From CAYUMU01 sp964445985 (lineage in GTDB: Bacteria; Planctomycetota; Planctomycetia; Pirellulales; S012-138), in contig CAYUMU010000058.1 of NCBI GenBank assembly GCA_964445985.1, positions 1 to 44,742 on the forward strand: 44,742 bases of DNA, in the 5' to 3' direction. Numbering within the stretch: the stretch's first letter is position 1; every line of letters starts with the position of its first letter. Position numbers and translations under genes: made by a program. Shown here piece after piece: positions 1 through 8,643 of this stretch. The notes below the pieces were generated by a model. It was not told where the DNA came from, did not search any database, and saw only the letters and a list, made by a program, of their open reading frames with translations.

Positions 1-92
1 GGGGGAGGGCTACGTAGCGGGCGTGAGCTGATGTGGTCGAGGGGCGGGCCATTCCTTTTTTTTGATTGAGCCTGGTTGGCGGGCTTCCAAGG

Positions 93-146
93 CCCATCAC
101 CCCCGACCCTTCTCCTCGGAAATACCGGGGAGAGGGGAGAAAAGGG
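93..146. repeat. Palindromic dispersed repeat, copy A
   Basis: A stretch of cytosines, an imperfect palindrome around an AATA centre and a GGGGAGAGGGGAGAAAAG tail. The same right arm and tail recur at 31368-31402, where the palindrome is perfect over 13 bp. It lies just beyond the stop of the minus-strand DUF1501 gene, so it could act as a terminator or simply be a spread REP-like element. Nothing else is recognised in bases 1-164. Confidence 0.55.
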
Positions 147-164
147 TTTTCGCGCCTGCCACGG

Positions 165-1595
165 CTAGGCCAAAATTCCTTGCACCACTTCGCCGTGAAC
201 ATCGGTGAGGCGGAAGTCGCGGCCGCTGTAGCGATAGGTCAGTTGGGTATGGTCCAGGCCCATCAGGTGGAGGATGGTGGCGTGCAGGTCGTGGACGTGC
301 GCGCGGTTTTCGACGGCGGCAAAGCCGAATTCATCGGTGGCGCCGTAGGCCATGCCGCCTTTCACGCCGCCGCCGGCGAGCCACACGCTGAAGCCGTGGT
401 TGTTGTGATCGCGGCCCTTGGAACCCTCGGAGGTGGGCGTGCGTCCGAACTCGCCGCCCCACAGGATGAGCGTATCTTCGAGCATACCCCGCGCCTTGAG
501 ATCGCGAATGAGCGCGGCGATCGGCTGATCGCAATCCTTGGCCTTGCTGGCGTGGCCGGCAATGTCGCCGTGGTCGTCCCAAGGCTGACCGTTGCCGTAA
601 TAGACCTGGGTCATGCGCACGCCCCGTTCGGCCAGCCGCCGCGCCACCAGGCAGGCGTTAGCGAACTGGCCCGTGCCGTACTGCTTGCGGGTGGATTCGG
701 TTTCCTGGTTCAGATCGAACGCCTCTTGGGCCTCGGTTTGCATGCGGAAGGCCATTTCCATGCTTTGAATGCGGCCTTCCAGTTGAGGATCGCCGCCCCG
801 TTCATCGCGATGCAGCGAATTCATTTGATGGATGAGATCCAACTGACGCCGCTGGGCGTCGCGGGTCAGAAAGCGGTTGTCGATATTGCGAATGACGCTT
901 TTGGGATCGAGATTGCCATTGTGGATATGGCAGCCCTGGTAGATGCCGGGCAGGAAGCTGTTGCTCCACAGTTGCGGCCCGACCACCGGCTTGCCGGGGC
1001 AAAGCACCACGAAGCCTGGCAGGTTTTGGTTCTCGCTCCCCAGGCCGTAACAGAGCCACGAGCCCATGCTGGGCCGGGTTGGCTGCGTCTCGCCGGAATT
1101 CATCATGAGCAGCGACGGCTCGTGGTTGGGCACGTTGGTGTGCATCGAACGGACCACGCAGATGTCGTCGATGCACTTGCCGATCTCGGGGAAGATTTCG
1201 CTGACCTCGACGCCTGACTGGCCGCATTTGTGAAACTTGAAGGGGGACTGCATGAGTCCGCCGGTGCGGCGTTCGGTTTTGATTTCCGCGGCCGGCGGTT
1301 TTTCGCCGTTGTGTTTGGCCAGCATGGGCTTGGGGTCGAAGGTATCGACCTGGCTTGGCCCGCCGTTCATGAACAGGTGAATCACCCGCTTGGCCTTGGG
1401 CGGAAAGTGAGTTTGCTTGGGGGCCAGGGGGTTGTTGGAACCGGCCGCCGCCGCGGGCGAAATCAGGCCTTCGTGGGCCAAGATGCTGGCCAGTCCCAGG
1501 GCTCCCATGCCCGTGCCCAGGCGGCCCAACATGGCGCGTCGCGACAACGAAGAATGAGCGTGCATCGCGAGGCGATCCCGAGGCGAAAGAGGCAT
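165..1595 (-). CDS. DUF1501 family protein, Tat-exported
   Basis: A 476-residue protein of the DUF1501 family, which has an alkaline-phosphatase/sulfatase-like fold and is greatly expanded in planctomycetes. The ATG at 1595 is preferred over a TTG 15 bases upstream. The N-terminus carries a twin-arginine signal (SRRAMLGRLGTG, about residues 18-29), a hydrophobic stretch and an alanine-rich cleavage region. Family motifs follow: VIHLFMNGGPSQVDTFDPKP near residue 70, SMHTNVPNHEPS near 150, and a C-terminal LWGGEFGRTP plus GRDHNNHGF block that probably carries metal-site residues. The gene starts 33 bp after the stop of a PSCyt1/PSD1 gene, the classic planctomycete pairing, so the two are almost surely co-transcribed and act together outside the cytoplasmic membrane. 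The substrate is unknown; polysaccharide degradation is a common inference. Family assignment is secure, function is not. Confidence 0.95.
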   Translation of the reverse strand: MPLSPRDRLAMHAHSSLSRRAMLGRLGTGMGALGLASILAHEGLISPAAAAGSNNPLAPKQTHFPPKAKRVIHLFMNGGPSQVDTFDPKPMLAKHNGEKPPAAEIKTERRTGGLMQSPFKFHKCGQSGVEVSEIFPEIGKCIDDICVVRSMHTNVPNHEPSLLMMNSGETQPTRPSMGSWLCYGLGSENQNLPGFVVLCPGKPVVGPQLWSNSFLPGIYQGCHIHNGNLDPKSVIRNIDNRFLTRDAQRRQLDLIHQMNSLHRDERGGDPQLEGRIQSMEMAFRMQTEAQEAFDLNQETESTRKQYGTGQFANACLVARRLAERGVRMTQVYYGNGQPWDDHGDIAGHASKAKDCDQPIAALIRDLKARGMLEDTLILWGGEFGRTPTSEGSKGRDHNNHGFSVWLAGGGVKGGMAYGATDEFGFAAVENRAHVHDLHATILHLMGLDHTQLTYRYSGRDFRLTDVHGEVVQGILA

Positions 1596-1628
1596 GGCGG
1601 AAACTCTCAAGGCGGTAAGGAAACAGAC

Positions 1629-4600
1629 TCAGTCGATGTACATGAACTCGTTCAAACTCAGCAAAGCCTGGGCGTATTGCTGCCAGGGATCGATCTTTTG
1701 CTCGCTGGCGTCGCTGGCGGCCGCGGCCAAAAAGTCCAACCCCAACCGCAGCTCGTGCTCATGCGGCGCTCGGGCGTAGAGCAGCTCAAACGCCAATCGC
1801 ACGCGGGCGTCGCCGGTCGCGGCGCCGGCTTGCACGCGTTTCGCCAGGCTTTGCGCCTGCTGCACCACAAAGTTGCTGTTGAGCACAAACAATTGTTGCT
1901 GCGGGGCGGTGGTCACCGTTCGTTTTTCGCTGGTGACGTTGGCATCGGGAAAGTCGAACAACCGCAGCAATTCGTCGAGCTCGTGCCGGCTGATCTTGGC
2001 GTAGACGGTTCGGCGGCTGCCCGTGAGGGGGGCGTTGGGGCCGCCCACGGTGCGATCGAGATTGCCCGAGACGGCCAGCAGCGAATCGCGCCAGGCTTCC
2101 ACATCCAGCCGCCTGCGATTCATTCGCCAGAGCAAACGATTGTCGCCATCGAGCTCGGAATTCCTGGCGTTGGCTTCGCTGCTCAAGCGGTAGGTCGCCG
2201 AAAGCATGATCTGGCGATGCAGGTGTTTCACCGACCAGCCGCTTTCCACAAAATCCACCGCCAGCCAATCGAGCAGTTCGGGATGGCTGGGGCGTTCGCC
2301 CAGTTCTCCAAAGTTGCTTGGCGTGCCGACGATGCCGCGGCCAAAATGCTGCTGCCAAACGCGGTTTGCCATCACGCGGGCTGTCAGTGGGTTATCGGCC
2401 CTGGCCAGATCTTCGGCCAATTCGAGCCGTCCGCTGCCGTGGGCGTAGGGCTTGCGCTCGCCCTCGGAAAGCACCTGCAAGAACTGCCTCGGAGCGACCT
2501 CGCCCTGCCGGGCCGGGTTGCCGCGAATGAAGACGTGCATATCTTTCGGGCTGGTGTCGCGAATCGCGTGGGCCACGGGATACATGGCCGGCGCGTCTCG
2601 CTGGGCCTGATCCCAACTGGCTTGCAGCGAGTCGACTTGAGCCAGGTCGGCCGCCGACAGCGATTCTTTCAGTGGCTTGTCGGCCAGCTTGAACAGGCCG
2701 CCATCGAAGAACACCGCCTTGAGCAATTCCGCGTCGGCCTTGGTTAGCTGGCTGTCGTTTGCCTTGGTCGCGGCAGCGCGATCCGCGGCCAGCGCGGTTT
2801 GTGTGGGCGGAGCGGTGGTATAGACGAGGAACTCCACCGTGGCGCCGTTGCCCTGCCGGGTGCCGCTCACATCGAGCCCTACCGTGGCCTTGAATCGCTC
2901 GGCGCCAGGCGGCAGGTCGTACACGATCAAGCTGGGGGCATGTGAGCCGAGGCCATACTCGAAGGCGCGCTCGCCAATCCGCAGCTTCCCCCCGCCGACG
3001 CTGCGGTGCAGGTTGATCGAGCCGAACCCGGTGGTGGCGGTGCGCCACTTCAGATCGGTCAGTTTGACTTCGCCCTGGCTGGTAACCAATCGCGGCTCGG
3101 CCCAATCGGCGTGGTCGCACGATTTGCCGTCGCCGGCATCGGTGATCAGCAGATAGAGCTCGCGAGCGCCTTTCAAATCCACATCCACCTCGGCGGCGGG
3201 CCGTTCGTGGTTGAGTTGCTTGCTCGCAAACAGGGGCAGCGAAGAGTTCGCTGGTTCCACTTTGGTGTTCACGACCGCTTCTTTTTGGGGAGCGAGCTTG
3301 CCGTCGCGCGCGAGCAGCAAATTTTGCACCTGCTGCTGGAAACTGGCAGCCCAAGCTTTCACATTGGCGGGGGGCGAATCCAGCGAGGCTTGGGCGTGGG
3401 CGGCCGGCAGGGCGTACCAGCCTTCGATGGCCGGATACTTGCCGCGATTCTTGGCATCCAAGAACTCGCGCCACAGCTTGATGGCCGGTTCTGCCAGGCC
3501 GTTGGTTGTTGCCAGCTGTTTATCGGAAAGAGGCTTCCCTTGAGCGGCCGCCACCCGTTGTTTCCACACGGCCAGCACGTACTGCTCGATTTGGGGGGCG
3601 GCGTTTTCGGCCGCGCTTTCGCGCAGCTCGCGCATCCGGTCGGTGAATGCCTTCTCGGCATTTTTCACCGTTTGCTGGCCGGCGTTGTACGCGTCGACAA
3701 CTTCTTTCTCGGCCAGCGGCACATTTGCCAGGGCCGAACTGCTGAAGATGCCGGCCAAACTGTAGTAGTCGTTGGTGGGAATCGGATCGAACTTGTGGTC
3801 GTGACAACGGGCGCAGCTGACGGTCAAGCCCAAGAACCCACGGGTCAGCGTGTCGATGCGGTCGTCGAGCTCATCGGCTTCGGCCTTGGCCTTGTCTGAG
3901 TTTTTGTAATACACCGCGCCCAGGCCAAAATATCCCAGCGCCACGAAACGCTCCTGACCGAGCGACTCGTCCAACTGGTCGCCGGCAATCTGCATCCGCA
4001 CAAACTGGTCGTAGGGGAGATCGCGATTGAACGCGTCGATCACCCACTCGCGGTAACGCCAGGCCTCGGTGTTGGGCTTCACGGCAAAAGTATGCGCCTG
4101 GTCGTCGGCAAAGCGGGCCACGTCCAACCAGTAGCGGCCCCAGCGTTCGCCGTAATGAGGCGAATCGAGCAACCGGTCGATCAAGCGCACATAAGCGTCG
4201 GGGGATTCGTCGGCCAGAAACGCCGCTTGCTCCTCGGGCGTGGGGGGCAACCCCAGCAAGTCGAACGTGGCGCGGCGGAGCAGCGCCCTTTTGCTGGCCT
4301 CGCCCACCGGCTGCAGGCCCGCGGCGTCTAATGCGGAGAGCACAAAGTGATCGATTTCGTTGCGTGTCCAGTGGGGGTTGCTGACCCGCGGCAGCGCTTT
4401 CTTGGTGGGCGGTTGAAATGCCCAATAGTTGGCCGCCTTGGCGAAGTCAATTTTTGTTGGCGCGGCCGTTTCGCCCCCTTGGCGCGGGTCGGGGGCTCCC
4501 ATTTCAATCCACTTGGAGAAATCGGCGATGACGGCGTCGGCCAACTTGCCTTTGGGGGGCATCTCGTAGCTATCGTACTTGAGCGCCGCCAACACCAGGC

Positions 4601-4853
4601 TTTCCGCGGGACTGCCGGGCGCAATGCCAGGGCCGCTGTCGCCGCCCGTTCGCATGGCGTCTCGGGTATCGAGACGCAGACCGCCCTGGACGGGCTTGGA
4701 TTCGGCCGAGTGGCATTCGTAGCAATGCCGCACGAGGACGGGGCGAATTTTCGCTTCAAAAAACTCGTGCCCCGCCTTCTCATCGGCGGCCGCCGGGGAG
4801 ACCAGCAGAGTCGCAATCAGACTTGCGGCGCTCAAAGTGCGGCATGTTGGCAT
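1629..4853 (-). CDS. PSCyt1/PSCyt2/PSD1 protein with NPCBM-like insert
   Basis: A 1074-residue exported protein. The ATG at 4853 begins a clear signal peptide ending near SPAAADE; 21 upstream in-frame codons are not needed. Residues about 28-120 form the planctomycete cytochrome C domain (PSCyt1) with a haem-binding HCYECH motif near residue 42. The PSCyt2/DUF1549 domain follows (RNEIDHFVLSALDAAGL, SPHYGERWGRYWLDVARFAD). A second CxxCH-like motif, SCARCHDHKFDPIP, lies near residue 347. Around residues 540-680 sits a segment resembling an NPCBM carbohydrate-binding module (YGLGSHAPSLIVYDLPPGAE). The C-terminal third is PSD1/DUF1553 (LTARVMANRVWQQHFGRGIV). It is operonic with the DUF1501 gene downstream. 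The family is known only by domain names; a role in binding or oxidising polysaccharide is inferred from the NPCBM-like domain and haem motifs. Confidence 0.95.
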   Translation of the reverse strand: MPTCRTLSAASLIATLLVSPAAADEKAGHEFFEAKIRPVLVRHCYECHSAESKPVQGGLRLDTRDAMRTGGDSGPGIAPGSPAESLVLAALKYDSYEMPPKGKLADAVIADFSKWIEMGAPDPRQGGETAAPTKIDFAKAANYWAFQPPTKKALPRVSNPHWTRNEIDHFVLSALDAAGLQPVGEASKRALLRRATFDLLGLPPTPEEQAAFLADESPDAYVRLIDRLLDSPHYGERWGRYWLDVARFADDQAHTFAVKPNTEAWRYREWVIDAFNRDLPYDQFVRMQIAGDQLDESLGQERFVALGYFGLGAVYYKNSDKAKAEADELDDRIDTLTRGFLGLTVSCARCHDHKFDPIPTNDYYSLAGIFSSSALANVPLAEKEVVDAYNAGQQTVKNAEKAFTDRMRELRESAAENAAPQIEQYVLAVWKQRVAAAQGKPLSDKQLATTNGLAEPAIKLWREFLDAKNRGKYPAIEGWYALPAAHAQASLDSPPANVKAWAASFQQQVQNLLLARDGKLAPQKEAVVNTKVEPANSSLPLFASKQLNHERPAAEVDVDLKGARELYLLITDAGDGKSCDHADWAEPRLVTSQGEVKLTDLKWRTATTGFGSINLHRSVGGGKLRIGERAFEYGLGSHAPSLIVYDLPPGAERFKATVGLDVSGTRQGNGATVEFLVYTTAPPTQTALAADRAAATKANDSQLTKADAELLKAVFFDGGLFKLADKPLKESLSAADLAQVDSLQASWDQAQRDAPAMYPVAHAIRDTSPKDMHVFIRGNPARQGEVAPRQFLQVLSEGERKPYAHGSGRLELAEDLARADNPLTARVMANRVWQQHFGRGIVGTPSNFGELGERPSHPELLDWLAVDFVESGWSVKHLHRQIMLSATYRLSSEANARNSELDGDNRLLWRMNRRRLDVEAWRDSLLAVSGNLDRTVGGPNAPLTGSRRTVYAKISRHELDELLRLFDFPDANVTSEKRTVTTAPQQQLFVLNSNFVVQQAQSLAKRVQAGAATGDARVRLAFELLYARAPHEHELRLGLDFLAAAASDASEQKIDPWQQYAQALLSLNEFMYID

Positions 4854-5138
4854 AAGAATGAGCCTGGGTTGCGGGGGCAGGTGGGCAGAGGGCAGGAAAT
4901 CAGGCGTGGCGTGCATCGCATCAAGGGGCTTTATTCTAACGAACGACGCAGGAATTTACCAACAACAATAGGCGCCCCTTGGAGTTTCGGCGATTGGGAC
5001 CATCGCCGCCGCGGGGCAGAATGCGCTTGCCCTGGGAAAGCGCGCTGCGCGCCCCAAACGGGTTGGTTTTCCTAACCGTTTCGGCCGGCGCCGGGGCACA
5101 ACCCACGCTGGAGGGAAATCAGGCGAAACCGCCCCGGC

Positions 5139-7436
5139 TTACGGAATGTAGACGAGCTCGTTCATGCTTAGAATCGCCTGGCAGAGATCGGCACGCGCCA
5201 ATTGCGCGGCTTGTTCGGCCGATTTACCCGCGGCCCCATGGGCCGCCTGTTGGGTTTGCACGAACGCCAGGGTTGCCTGGAGTTCGGCCGGCGTGGGGGA
5301 TCGTTGCAGCGCGATGGCGTAGGCGCGCCGAATGGCCTCTTCGGCCGGCACGTTGCCCAGGCGGGCGGCCAGGCCTTCGGCGTATTGGCGTGCCTGAGGA
5401 TTGTTCAAAAACAGCAATGCCTGGGGCGCCGTGGTGGTGGTGGCCCTGGCGCCGATGCTGACCAGATGCTCCGGCCAGTCAAACAGCATCATCATGGGAA
5501 TCAGCTTGCTGCGTTTGATAAAGAAGTAGACGCTCCGGCGGCGCATGGCTTCGTCGAGGGTGCCCGGCCCATACATTTGCCCGTCGAGCAAGCCGGACAC
5601 GGCCAACATCGAGTCGCGGATGGCTTCGGCCTCGAGCCGGCGCTGCTCCCACCGCCACCAGTACTGGTTGTCTGGATCAATGGCGACCTTGGCCGGATCG
5701 GCCTGGTGACTCTGTTGATATACGGCGCTGGTCATTAGCAGCTTATGCAGCCGCTTGAGTTTCCAGCCGTGATCGATCAGGTCCTGGGCCAGCCAATCGA
5801 GCAATTCTGGATGGCTCGGCGGTTCGCCTTGCAGGCCAAAATCGTTGGGCGTGGCCACGATGCCGCGGCCAAAGTGGTGCTGCCACAGGCGGTTGACCAT
5901 GACCCGCGCGGCGAGGTGCCCTGCCCCGTGCTGGTCATCGGTCATCCACGCCGCCAACGAGGCGCGGCGAAAGCTGGTGCGTGTCCAATCCTGGGGAGGT
6001 TGCCGCCGCCAGAACTCAGGCGACTTGTCGTCGCGCATCAGCACCTGCAAAAAGCCGGCTTGGGCTTCGGCCTGTTTCTGATGCACGTCTCCCCGCAGCA
6101 ACTGGTGGGTTTGGGGGTAAAAGTGCGGATAGCCGCGGCCGTCGGCGTGATGCTTGGTGTGCGGGTAGCCTTCGCTGCTTACCTGCACCTTGACTGGTTC
6201 CCGCGAGCCGGGCAGCTTGAGGTCGATCTCGCTACGGATGGTCGTGGTGAAGGTGGCGGCGAAACGGTAATAGTCGGCCGCGGGGATGGGGTCGAACTTG
6301 TGATCGTGACAGCGGGCACAACCGACCGACAGGCCAAGGAAAGCCACGGCGGTGGTGGCGGTCATGTCGTCGAGCTCATCGTAGCGGGCCGACTCGAACT
6401 CCATTTCGGTGAGCTGCGTGGGGAACGCGCCGGCCCCGAGAAAACCGGTGGCCGCCAACGCCCAGGGCTGCTCGGGGGCGAGCTCGTCGCCTGCCAATTG
6501 CCAGTGAATGAACTCGTCGTAGGGAAGGTCGGAGTTCAAGGCCCAAATCAGGAAGTCGCGATAGGGCCAGGCGTGGGGCCGGTCGTAATCTTGTTCGTAA
6601 CCGTGCGACTCGGCGAAGCGGGCCACATCCATCCAGTGGCGAGCCCAGCGCTCGCCGTAGTGGGGCGACTCGAGCAGGCGGTCGATCAGTTTTTCGTAGG
6701 CATTTGGGGAGCGATCGGCCTCGAAGGCTGAAACCTGTTCTGGCGTGGGTGGCAGGCCCAAGAGGTCGAAATAGGCGCGGCGAATGAGCGTGCGGCGGTC
6801 GGCCGGGGGGTTGGGCTGCAGTCCGAGTTTTTCTTGGGCTGCCAGCACAAACCGGTCAACATCGGTGCGGCACCACTGGGCATGCTTGACTGGGGGAGGC
6901 GCAACGGCGCCCAAGGGAGCGAACGACCAGAATGCCCGATCGCTGGCGGTGATTGCCTGCTCGTCCGCTGGTTTGGTTGGAATTTCCACCAGCGGCTTGT
7001 CGTAAGGGGCGCCCAGATCGAGCCAGGTTTTGATGGCGGCCAGGGTGGTGGGCGGCAGCTTGTCGGCCTTGAGCGGCATGTGCGGCTCGGCCGTATGCGA
7101 AATCACGGCATAGAGGTGGCTATCTGCGGCGTTGTCGCCCAGCATGCCACTTTCCAGCAGGGCCTCGCGCGAAGAAAGATCGAAGTCGGCCTTGGTGCTT
7201 TCGCCGCCGTGACAAGCCAGGCAGTGCCTGGTCAGCGCGCCGCGCACGTGGGTGCGAAAGAGCTCCAGGCCGGCCTTCATTTCCGCGGCATGCTTGGGCG
7301 AGACGGCTGGCTTGGCGGGTTCAGCGGCGCGAGCCTGGGCTATGGCGATCAGGCAAATCGCGATGGCCAGCAGCCAAGGCTTTGCTGATCGTGCTGATTC
7401 AAGAGAGTATCGCGTGCAAGTACGCCAGTAGAGCAT
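5139..7436 (-). CDS. PSCyt1/PSCyt2/PSD1 protein without NPCBM insert
   Basis: A 765-residue exported protein and paralogue of the downstream 1074-residue one. The N-terminus has a hydrophobic signal (about residues 20-37, ending QARAAE). The cytochrome C-like domain shows HCLACHGGES near residue 72. PSCyt2/DUF1549 follows (CRTDVDRFVLAAQEKLGL, SPHYGERWARHWMDVARFAE), then GCARCHDHKFDPIPAADYY near 372. PSD1/DUF1553 (LAARVMVNRLWQHHFGRGIV) runs to a conserved LSMNELVYIP end. It lacks the ~140-residue NPCBM-like segment of its neighbour, which accounts for much of the length difference. A -10-like TATACT sits 48-53 bases upstream of the start (minus strand) without a convincing -35. Its stop is 285 bp from the next gene, so transcription may be separate. 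Function is uncharacterised; the extracytoplasmic site and haem motifs suggest electron-transfer-linked degradation. Confidence 0.94.
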   Translation of the reverse strand: MLYWRTCTRYSLESARSAKPWLLAIAICLIAIAQARAAEPAKPAVSPKHAAEMKAGLELFRTHVRGALTRHCLACHGGESTKADFDLSSREALLESGMLGDNAADSHLYAVISHTAEPHMPLKADKLPPTTLAAIKTWLDLGAPYDKPLVEIPTKPADEQAITASDRAFWSFAPLGAVAPPPVKHAQWCRTDVDRFVLAAQEKLGLQPNPPADRRTLIRRAYFDLLGLPPTPEQVSAFEADRSPNAYEKLIDRLLESPHYGERWARHWMDVARFAESHGYEQDYDRPHAWPYRDFLIWALNSDLPYDEFIHWQLAGDELAPEQPWALAATGFLGAGAFPTQLTEMEFESARYDELDDMTATTAVAFLGLSVGCARCHDHKFDPIPAADYYRFAATFTTTIRSEIDLKLPGSREPVKVQVSSEGYPHTKHHADGRGYPHFYPQTHQLLRGDVHQKQAEAQAGFLQVLMRDDKSPEFWRRQPPQDWTRTSFRRASLAAWMTDDQHGAGHLAARVMVNRLWQHHFGRGIVATPNDFGLQGEPPSHPELLDWLAQDLIDHGWKLKRLHKLLMTSAVYQQSHQADPAKVAIDPDNQYWWRWEQRRLEAEAIRDSMLAVSGLLDGQMYGPGTLDEAMRRRSVYFFIKRSKLIPMMMLFDWPEHLVSIGARATTTTAPQALLFLNNPQARQYAEGLAARLGNVPAEEAIRRAYAIALQRSPTPAELQATLAFVQTQQAAHGAAGKSAEQAAQLARADLCQAILSMNELVYIP

Positions 7437-7502
7437 GCGTTGCCGTGAGGTGCTGGGGGAAAATATCGGGAACGAATGGTGTTAGTATAACGTGGCGAAA
7501 CC

Positions 7503-7585
7503 GCGATTCATCTGGGGGGCTGGTTGCTGGCCGCGCTTTGCAGCGAGGCAAGAGCTGGCGAGCAGCAACCAGATCCCAGCCACCC
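7503..7585. repeat. ~83-bp direct repeat, copy 1
   Basis: Matches 9462-9543 over its full length with only a few substitutions and one base of G-run difference. Both copies contain inverted arms (CTGGTTGCTG and CAGCAACCAG), so the unit can fold into a long hairpin. The two copies are in the same orientation and bracket the lipoprotein and toxin-antitoxin genes. This one lies in the gap upstream of the 765-residue PSD1 gene. Confidence 0.85.
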
Positions 7586-7615
7586 ACCGCTTGGTGACAG
7601 CCGACCGCATTGTGC

Positions 7616-7630
7616 CAGGCAGAATGCCTG
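7616..7630. repeat. Small hairpin CAGGCA-GAA-TGCCTG
   Basis: A perfect 6-bp stem with a GAA loop, followed by CCTACC. I believe similar GGCAGGCATTCTGCC elements are widely scattered in planctomycete genomes, but that is from memory. It lies in the gap after the lipoprotein gene. Confidence 0.5.
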
Positions 7631-7653
7631 CCCTACCTTTGCTTGCCACAGCT

Positions 7654-7690
7654 ATAGGTGGCGCTGGCCATTTTTTCGGGCGCCACCTAT
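7654..7690 (-). terminator. 11-bp stem hairpin after lipoprotein gene
   Basis: ATAGGTGGCGC and GCGCCACCTAT form a perfect 11-bp stem around a 15-base loop, beginning 6 bp past the lipoprotein stop. The position fits a terminator, but there is no T-tract after the stem (the T-run is inside the loop on the plus strand). It may instead be a REP-like element. Confidence 0.45.
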
Positions 7691-7696
7691 CCGAAG

Positions 7697-8536
7697 TCAA
7701 AATCCGATATGCATGGCTGGTTTGTCTAGGTCGAGGTCGCCGAGGTCCAGACTTCCAGATGGTTGGAGAAAACCGGCGGGGCCGCCGGCTGCATACCATG
7801 TCCAACGCCCGCTTTCGGTTGTTTTCCATCTTGGCGAGCGGCGACCTGGGGGAACATTGAGTAGTTTGAAGCGCCCCGTGCGATCCGACTTGACGACCTG
7901 AACTTCGTGTGACTCCAGCACACCGACGATAACGCCTTCCACTGGGCTACCGCTACGAGTCACGCGGCCTGACACGGCGCCAGTTGCCCTCAGGCGGTTT
8001 TCGTCAGCAGTTAAGGGTTGAAACGCCACCTGCCCTTCAAGCTCGACTTCGTAAAAAAATAAATCTTTATCGCGATCGCGTGGATCTTTCTTCTTTTTTG
8101 AGTACGCAAACGACGTGCTGCTCCCCGTGTCACCAATCTGCTCGTCGGACTCAGCATCGGGGTTCGCGTAGATTCTGGCTGAAAACAGTTCAAGCTTTGA
8201 TCCCGAATCATTCGCTGCTGGGACACCAAAGTCGGTCCAAAGCCAGCACTTGATTTTGACGGGTATCTTGATATCCGATGCTTCATCGCGTTCTGCCTTG
8301 CGCGCCGCATCATTCCACGAATCCGTGGGGACAACGAGCGCGGCTTTGAAGTACATGTTGGCGAGCTCGTCGCCATGGATCGTCTCCAAGGGGGTGCTCT
8401 CCTGGCTGACCCAAACCGTTCGTGTCCGAGTCCAGTCAACCATTGCCGACGGCGGTTGATTGTCCGAACGGGAACACCCAACGGTGGGAACAATGCATGC
8501 GAAAACAACCGCAAGGACTGAAATCGGGGTTCGCAT
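7697..8536 (-). CDS. Putative lipoprotein with carboxypeptidase-regulatory-like domain
   Basis: A 279-residue protein of unknown function. The ATG at 8536 is chosen because AGGCGG lies about 9 bases upstream and because it opens a signal sequence ending PTVGCSRSDN. That cysteine is a plausible lipidation site, though the -3 residue (Thr) is not ideal. A polar mid-region includes a lysine/acidic stretch (YSKKKKDPRDRDKDLFFYEV). The C-terminal third (ATGAVSGRVTRSGSPVEGV, then DRTGRFKLLNVPPG) matches the carboxypeptidase-regulatory/CNA-B-like beta-sandwich often found in planctomycete lipoproteins. GC content and codon use are visibly lower than in flanking genes. It lies between two copies of an ~83-bp repeat and directly after an attC-like site, so it may have been acquired. 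No partner or substrate can be named. Confidence 0.8.
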   Translation of the reverse strand: MRTPISVLAVVFACIVPTVGCSRSDNQPPSAMVDWTRTRTVWVSQESTPLETIHGDELANMYFKAALVVPTDSWNDAARKAERDEASDIKIPVKIKCWLWTDFGVPAANDSGSKLELFSARIYANPDAESDEQIGDTGSSTSFAYSKKKKDPRDRDKDLFFYEVELEGQVAFQPLTADENRLRATGAVSGRVTRSGSPVEGVIVGVLESHEVQVVKSDRTGRFKLLNVPPGRRSPRWKTTESGRWTWYAAGGPAGFLQPSGSLDLGDLDLDKPAMHIGF

Positions 8537-8548
8537 GGTTTTTCCGCC

Positions 8549-8643
8549 TTTCTTCTGCCGCCTAACGATCAAGCTCAGCCGCGCGGGGCGGGGCGGGGCG
8601 GGGCGGGGGCGGGGGCGACCCAGCCCCGGCCGCTTGTCACGCC
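8549..8643 (-). other. Possible integron attC-like site with G/C tandem core
   Basis: Read on the minus strand, the gap between the toxin stop and the lipoprotein start begins GCGTGACAAGCGGCC and ends GCTTGATCGTTAGGC. The end has the GTTRRRY form of an attC right core, and the start resembles a degraded RYYYAAC left core with partly complementary arms. Between them lies a run of GGGGC units (plus strand 8584-8617). Position after a promoterless-looking toxin-antitoxin pair fits a cassette end. The left core deviates and no integrase or second attC was found, so this is tentative. Confidence 0.3.
8584..8617. repeat. GGGGC/GGGGGC tandem repeat
   Basis: About six consecutive GGGGC or GGGGGC units on the plus strand, forming a pure G/C block in an otherwise lower-GC island. 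It sits in the 100-bp gap between the Doc-like toxin and lipoprotein genes and could form G-quadruplex or slipped structures. Confidence 0.85.

Noticed and set aside
66..1217. 383-codon plus-strand frame
   Set aside because: Antisense to the DUF1501 gene, with no start signal or known motif.
7482..7829. 115-codon minus-strand frame with the LLLASSCLAAK peptide
   Set aside because: It spans the repeat and hairpins and overlaps the end of the lipoprotein gene in another frame. It is useful as evidence for the repeat, not as a gene.
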